DNA of 64,000 nt from an uncultured Opitutales bacterium (GTDB lineage Bacteria; Verrucomicrobiota; Verrucomicrobiia; Opitutales; Intestinicryptomonadaceae), in assembly GCA_900547395.1 (NCBI GenBank), contig URGP01000002.1, positions 1-64,000 on the forward strand, given 5' to 3'. A model generated the notes under the pieces. That model saw only the letters and a program-made list of their open reading frames with translations. It was not told where the DNA came from and searched no databases. This document shows, in pieces, positions 59,819 through 64,000 of the stretch (its first letter is position 1; the number at the start of each line of letters is the position of its first letter). A program made the position numbers and the translations under genes.

Positions 59819-60634
59819 TTACCATTCGTTTTGCAAGTTAAGCTCGCCGATTCCCCTTGCGAAAAGCTTGTGCTTTCCGACTTCGTGGGTTCTGAAAATA
59901 TCCGCCGACCCGCGCGCCATCGAGTAGCAGTTGAAAGCGAGCGTCCCGTCTTCAAAATTCTCGCCGAAGACATTTTTTACCATTCTCTTGCGCGAAAGCC
60001 CCAAGAGCAGAGGAAAGCCGAATTTGCGAAGCGCGCCGTAGTTTTTCAAAAGCTCCAAATTCTGTTCCGAAGTTTTTGCAAAGCCAATGCCGCCGTCCAA
60101 AATTATGTTTTTGTATGGCACTCCGCATGCGCGGGCGTTTTCCAAAATTTTTTCAAAATCGGCAAAAATTTCCGCCTTTAAATTTTTAATCGGCTCGGCG
60201 TAATCGGGGCGGTTGTGCATTAAAATTATCGGGCAGGAATAGTCGCTTGCAACGTCGCAAGTGGAAAATCTTTCGCCGCCGAAATACGCGCCCCACATTC
60301 CGCCCCAAACGTCGTTTATTATGTTTGCGCCAAGCTCCAAGGCTCTTTTTGCGACTTCCCCCTTGTAGGTATCGACGGAAATTTTGATTTTCGGGAACGA
60401 TTTTCTGATTTGACTAAGCGGCTCTTCAAGCCTTGAAAGCTCCTCTTCCGCCGTAATTTCAACAGAGCCGGGGCGGGTCGATTCCGCGCCGACATCAACA
60501 ATGTCAACGCCCTCTGAAACCATTTCTTCAACGCGCTTTAAGGCGTTTTCGACTGAATTGAATTTGCCTCCGTCCGAAAACGAGTCGGGGGTCAAATTTA
60601 AAATTCCCATTATCTGTAAATTTTTATTTTGCAT
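59819..60634 (-). CDS. folP: dihydropteroate synthase FolP
   Basis: Condenses hydroxymethyldihydropterin pyrophosphate with p-aminobenzoate. GILNLTPDSFSDGG at residues 10-23, VDIVDVGAESTRPGS near 43, ISVDTYKGEVAKRALELGA near 84, IINDVWGG, ILDGGIGFAKTSEQNL near 180, LLGLSRKRMV near 210. 271 residues, normal. Its 5' end overlaps the TPR gene by 11 bases. Confidence 0.95.
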   Translation of the reverse strand: MQNKNLQIMGILNLTPDSFSDGGKFNSVENALKRVEEMVSEGVDIVDVGAESTRPGSVEITAEEELSRLEEPLSQIRKSFPKIKISVDTYKGEVAKRALELGANIINDVWGGMWGAYFGGERFSTCDVASDYSCPIILMHNRPDYAEPIKNLKAEIFADFEKILENARACGVPYKNIILDGGIGFAKTSEQNLELLKNYGALRKFGFPLLLGLSRKRMVKNVFGENFEDGTLAFNCYSMARGSADIFRTHEVGKHKLFARGIGELNLQNEW

Positions 60635-61841
60635 TTCTAAGTTTCAATATAAATTCGTCAAAATCACCTGTTTTAAATTCGCGCTTCAAGCCTTCAAGCA
60701 AGTCGGCGGCGGCAGAAAAATCCCCCGATGCAATGGCTACATTTGCAAGCCCCGCAACGGCTTGCCTCCTGTACTTGGATTTTGCCGCGCCATAAAAAGT
60801 GCGCGCAGATTCAAGATTGCCCTCCGCAAGCGCGATGTCGGCAAGTTTCAGGCAGACAAACGGATTTAGAGGATTTTTTGCGTGCGATTTTTCAAAAAAT
60901 TCCTTTGCGCTTTCGCCCTTTGCCTCAGACAAAATACCCATTATTTCAAAATATCGCCATGAAGACTTGCCAATATTTAACGCGATTTTTTCCGCCTCTT
61001 CGACATGGTTTGAAAGAGCGAAAAACCGCGCGATTTCATAGGCTTTTTCTTCGGGAATTTTTGCGCTTGAATACGCCGCAGCCGCAGGGGATAACATATT
61101 TAAATCGGCATATATGTCCCCGAGCAAAACAGAGTCTTTTTCTTCAGAAAGCGACAGGGATTTCATAGCTTCAACCGCCGCGCAAGCCCCGAATTTATCG
61201 CCGTTTTTAAGGCGCAAAAATGCGAGCATTCGCCAAATGTCTGCATCTGTTTTGGTTATTTTTAAAATATCGTTTAGCGTGTTTTCAAGACGGGCATAGT
61301 CGCCGATTTCGCTTAAACACCTCGCCTTAGATTTTAGAATCTTCAAATCCTTTGGGGCAAACAAAAGCGCGTTTTCAAAGCAAAGCAAAGCCTGCGAATA
61401 ATTTTCAAGCGAGAAATGGCAGTAGCCGAGAGATGCGCATATTTTTTGGAAGTCGGCATTTGAAAGGCTTAGCGCAACGCCAAATTCTTTAATTGCGCCT
61501 TCAAAATCATTTTCCTCCAAAAGCAAATAGGCCAAGTTGCGGTGCGCCATGTAAAAATTCGGCATTTTCTTTATCGACGCAAAAAACAACTCTTTTGCCC
61601 TTGATTTTTCTGAAATTTGACAAGCCGCATTGGCAGCGTTAAATAACAGCGGAGCCCCCGCGCGCTCGTCGCTTAAAGCGTCAAAAATGACTTGCGCCCT
61701 CTGAGACAAATCTTCAATGGAAGCCGCCCTTTTCAATACGCCCGCTTCAAATTTGTTGGCGGCAGGCTCAATCTCCGCCGCGTTCAACTCAAATGCCGCG
61801 AAGAAAAAAAGTAAAAATAAAAGAGGTGCAAAAATTCTCAT
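60624..61841 (-). CDS. secreted TPR-repeat protein of the TonB operon
   Basis: 405 residues with a signal peptide (MRIFAPLLFLLFFFAAFELN) and repeated helix pairs throughout, e.g. YMAHRNLAYLLLEENDFEGA, then ICASLGYCHFSLENYSQALL and VCLKLADIALAEGNLESART, with the TPR pattern of small-large-hydrophobic positions. It follows tonB with a four-base overlap and precedes folP, so it belongs to the ExbB-ExbD-TonB unit, as TPR proteins do in many Bacteroidetes and Verrucomicrobiota. It probably acts in the periplasm as a partner of the TonB system. Confidence 0.8.
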   Translation of the reverse strand: MRIFAPLLFLLFFFAAFELNAAEIEPAANKFEAGVLKRAASIEDLSQRAQVIFDALSDERAGAPLLFNAANAACQISEKSRAKELFFASIKKMPNFYMAHRNLAYLLLEENDFEGAIKEFGVALSLSNADFQKICASLGYCHFSLENYSQALLCFENALLFAPKDLKILKSKARCLSEIGDYARLENTLNDILKITKTDADIWRMLAFLRLKNGDKFGACAAVEAMKSLSLSEEKDSVLLGDIYADLNMLSPAAAAYSSAKIPEEKAYEIARFFALSNHVEEAEKIALNIGKSSWRYFEIMGILSEAKGESAKEFFEKSHAKNPLNPFVCLKLADIALAEGNLESARTFYGAAKSKYRRQAVAGLANVAIASGDFSAAADLLEGLKREFKTGDFDEFILKLRNAK

Positions 61842-62518
61842 TTCTTGTTGATTTTAAATGTGATTGGCAAAATAAAACGCGCCCTTGCAGGCTTGCCGTT
61901 GCGGGTCGGCGCGTCGTATAAAAGGCTCTTTAAGGATTTCTTTGCGGAAACCAAAAACTCTTCGTGCGTGAAGCTTTCGACGCCTTCAAGCTCGACGCCA
62001 CCGTCCTCGTTTATCTGCACCATAAGGCGGACTTCACCCTCGATGCCCTGCTCAAAAAGCTTGCGCGGATACTGCAACGCCCCGCGCTTTCTGCACCGCG
62101 GAGTAAAATCAAGCTCGGAAATTTCAAACGCCTCGACGCCGAAATTTGAAGCGTCCCAAGCGGCACGCTCTCCATCAAATTCGGATAATCCGAAAAGAGA
62201 CGCATCGCCCGCCCCCTCAACCGCAAACTTTGCAAAATCTGACGCGGGAATTTCAACTTTGATTTTTTCAGCGGAAAGTGGCAAGTTTGAAACCCGCATT
62301 TCTTTAAGCGAATTTTTGTCATGGGCAATTTCAGCTTTCTTTGGCAGCAATTCAACGAACGTCCTTTTAGAGGTTTTTACAGGCTCGCAGGCGTCCCTCA
62401 AAGAAAGGCATCGCGAAAAAGGAAAAACCAAAAACATCAAAACGCCTAAAAAAACCGCACAAGTCAAACTTGCGGCGTGCAGGCACAAAGGATTTGAATT
62501 GCGAAACTGCGCGCTCAT
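61838..62518 (-). CDS. tonB: TonB-type energy transducer
   Basis: From the ATG at 62518 (ATGA overlap with exbD). An N-terminal anchor near 15-35 (AASLTCAVFLGVLMFLVFPF), a 110-residue spacer not rich in proline, and a C-terminal TonB-like domain: ALQYPRKLFEQGIEGEVRLM near 145, VQINEDGGVELEGVES and KSLLYDAPTRNGKPARARF near 200. It would carry energy from ExbB/ExbD to outer-membrane receptors. The longer frame to 62581 lies inside exbD and is rejected. Confidence 0.8.
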   Translation of the reverse strand: MSAQFRNSNPLCLHAASLTCAVFLGVLMFLVFPFSRCLSLRDACEPVKTSKRTFVELLPKKAEIAHDKNSLKEMRVSNLPLSAEKIKVEIPASDFAKFAVEGAGDASLFGLSEFDGERAAWDASNFGVEAFEISELDFTPRCRKRGALQYPRKLFEQGIEGEVRLMVQINEDGGVELEGVESFTHEEFLVSAKKSLKSLLYDAPTRNGKPARARFILPITFKINKK

Positions 62519-62928
62519 AATCCGCCCTCCCTTGTCTTGTCGCTTGCAATGAAAACTTTTTCTATCCCCGCGCGCGAACATGCGTCCATGATTTCCACTA
62601 TCGTCGAGATTTTAACGCTCGCGTCTGAATCTATAACGGCATTTTTTTCGCCGCGCAAAGACGCTATCTTTTCGAGGGAATCAATGCTTACGTATGCCCC
62701 CGCAACGCTTATTCTGCCGTTTTTTTCTACAAAAATGTTTAACGCCTTTTCAGGAGATTGCGAAGCCGTTTCCGACTTCGGGCGGTCTATTTCAAGAGCC
62801 GACTTTTCCGCAAATGCCATCGTGACCACAAAAAAGATGAGCAGTATGAACATCACGTCGATAAGAGGCGAAATGTTGATTTCCGAAGACGAGTCGGGAT
62901 TTTCAAAAGAGGGTTTGCGCAAGCTCAT
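62515..62928 (-). CDS. exbD: ExbD/TolR biopolymer transport protein
   Basis: 137 residues from the ATG at 62928. One helix with the proton-carrying Asp in ISPLIDVMFILLIFFVVTMA near 19-38, then a periplasmic domain (ALNIFVEKNGRISVAG; NAVIDSDASVKISTIVEIMD; KVFIASDKTREGGL). ATGA overlaps on both sides join it to exbB and tonB. Confidence 0.9.
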   Translation of the reverse strand: MSLRKPSFENPDSSSEINISPLIDVMFILLIFFVVTMAFAEKSALEIDRPKSETASQSPEKALNIFVEKNGRISVAGAYVSIDSLEKIASLRGEKNAVIDSDASVKISTIVEIMDACSRAGIEKVFIASDKTREGGL

Positions 62929-63479
62929 TTTTCTTCTTCCCCCAAAATCAGGCAGGACTCGCACCTGCTTAAATTAACAAGAATTTTCTGCCTCAACATC
63001 GAGCATAACATGGCAATAATAATGGCGGGCAAAGCAATTGAAAGCCCGCACTGGGTAGTAATCAATGCGCGTGAAACACCCTCCGCGACCCCGCTCGAAG
63101 AGCCGCCGATTTCGGAAAGCGCAAACGCCATTCCCGACACCGTGCCAAGAAGCCCCAAAAGCGGCGCGATTGCGGCAAGAATTTTTATCATCGCCAAAGA
63201 GCGCGATACAGGCGGCATGATTTCGCGCCTTACCGCATCAAAGCGCGCCTTTATCATATCCCTGCCGCCGAGCGCATCTTCAAGAGTTTCAGCGTTAAAA
63301 AAAGCGCACAAATTCCGCTTTACCAAATCCGAATTTCTGCACGCCGCGTAGAATTTAAGAAGCTTGAATAAGAGCATGAACGCCGCGTAATAAAGATACG
63401 CCGCAAGCATAAAAAGCGGAAGCATCAAAACCCCGCCGCTTTTTACATACAATGCCGCCTCTTTAAAAAAACCGTCCAT
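62925..63479 (-). CDS. exbB: ExbB/MotA/TolQ proton channel protein (second of two)
   Basis: About 184 residues: helix near 12-38 (KSGGVLMLPLFMLAAYLYYA), then a cytoplasmic loop, then the conserved two-helix core IKILAAIAPLLGLLGTVSGM near 100-120 and ALITTQCGLSIALPAIIIAM near 143-162, both family signatures. It starts one base after the paralogue at 63481. The longer frame to 63590 overlaps that paralogue. Confidence 0.88.
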   Translation of the reverse strand: MDGFFKEAALYVKSGGVLMLPLFMLAAYLYYAAFMLLFKLLKFYAACRNSDLVKRNLCAFFNAETLEDALGGRDMIKARFDAVRREIMPPVSRSLAMIKILAAIAPLLGLLGTVSGMAFALSEIGGSSSGVAEGVSRALITTQCGLSIALPAIIIAMLCSMLRQKILVNLSRCESCLILGEEEK

Positions 63480-63480
63480 C

Positions 63481-64000
63481 TTACTTGCAATTTTTCGATA
63501 TGTATTCCGACGCCGCTTTCTCCATGTCTGACAAAATCGCCTTGCCCCTGCGCGACAAAACGGCATGCAAAACAAAAGACGGGATTGCAACCATCAAGCC
63601 GAACTCCGTCGTAATGAGCGCTTCGCTTATGCCGCCGGACATAAGCTGCGGATTTCCCGCGCCGTAAACCGACAAGTCCCCGAATGTTTTTATTATGCCC
63701 GTCACAGTTCCCAAAAGCCCCAAAAGCGGAGATATTGCCGCCGAAACCGCGACAACCCCAAGCCCCGAAAAGAGCTTTTCTCCGCAGGAAAGCATTTGCT
63801 CGTACGCAATTTCCTCTGTAAGGCTCTTTGAAATTCCGCGGTTTTCCAAAAATTTTTTGAGCATCGCAGAATGCGGCTTGGGGGCGTTTTCCGCAAGCTT
63901 CACCGCGCCCGCCTCGTCGCCCTTTTCAAGAAGCGAACTTATTTTTGCGACGCATTCGGGGCTTATCCTGCCCATCGAAAGCGATGTGAAAGCCTTAAAA
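63481..64000 (-). CDS. ExbB/MotA/TolQ proton channel protein (first of two), cut by window edge
   Basis: The frame is open to the right edge, beyond the ATG at 63975, reading FKAFTSLSMGRIS just before the visible part. It shows the same core: VVAVSAAISPLLGLLGTVTG and ALITTEFGLMVAIPSFVLHA. The N-terminal helix is expected outside the window. A tandem of two ExbB-like proteins before one ExbD suggests a hetero-oligomeric motor or specialised copies. Confidence 0.85.
   Translation of the reverse strand, partial: FKAFTSLSMGRISPECVAKISSLLEKGDEAGAVKLAENAPKPHSAMLKKFLENRGISKSLTEEIAYEQMLSCGEKLFSGLGVVAVSAAISPLLGLLGTVTGIIKTFGDLSVYGAGNPQLMSGGISEALITTEFGLMVAIPSFVLHAVLSRRGKAILSDMEKAASEYISKNCK

Noticed and set aside
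61845..62552. A 235-codon open frame on the plus strand
   Set aside because: Antisense to tonB, which has a clear C-terminal domain and overlaps exbD by ATGA.

Overview
The window looks like a chromosomal segment of a host- or gut-associated Verrucomicrobiota bacterium, probably of the Opitutae/Opitutales type. This is an inference from gene content, the AT-leaning codon use, a TonB/ExbBD envelope, secreted GH2 glycosidases and a hexuronate locus; no rRNA is present to prove it. Most genes are ordinary housekeeping genes in tight operons. Several genes start without any visible Shine-Dalgarno sequence, while a few have a very good one.

Layout. 1-7.9 kb: thiE, a polyprenyl-phosphate-type glycosyltransferase, a hemolysin III-family membrane protein, an ABC ATPase, the operon maf / TonB-like / RluA-type pseudouridine synthase / DUF1189-like membrane protein, then sua5 and rpsR. 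8-12.6 kb: a secreted SGNH esterase and a very large secreted GH2 beta-galactosidase. 12.8-15.8 kb: tRNA-Arg(ACG), a bile-acid:sodium-symporter-like permease, a chagasin-like lipoprotein, comF and surE. 15.8-22 kb: a four-gene NuoE / NuoF / NuoG-NfnA fusion / NfnB operon that looks like a soluble flavin-based bifurcating transhydrogenase. 22-30 kb: a rRNA methyltransferase, an AddB/AddA helicase-nuclease pair, a MidA-like methyltransferase and an ankyrin gene remnant.

30.3-41 kb is a complete D-glucuronate catabolic locus: uxaC, an SDR mannonate oxidoreductase, uxuA, kdgK and eda, with a LacI regulator, two Gfo/Idh/MocA dehydrogenases and an NRAMP-fold permease lacking the metal-binding motifs. 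41-48 kb holds a secreted GH2 beta-mannosidase with a malectin-like domain and a large secreted Sel1-repeat protein. 47.9-55.4 kb: ispA, fabV, a CDF metal exporter, a ferredoxin, the RNase P RNA gene (rnpB, found from its conserved core and P1 pairing), a DevB/DevC-type export pair and mnmA. 58.3-64 kb is one long overlapping operon transcribed leftward: two ExbB paralogues, exbD, tonB, a TPR protein, folP, folB, folK and rsmI.

Between the 3' ends of mnmA and rsmI lies an AT-rich island (55389-58274) that I consider the most interesting part. It has a DUF262-HNH nuclease overlapping an EcoRI-family adenine methyltransferase, a serine DNA invertase, and between them two perfect 25-bp inverted repeats (57498-57522 and 57614-57638) enclosing 91 bp. 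The enclosed DNA carries promoter-like hexamers directed at the methyltransferase-nuclease operon. This reads as a self-contained phase-variable restriction/defence switch: the invertase would flip the promoter and turn the operon on or off.
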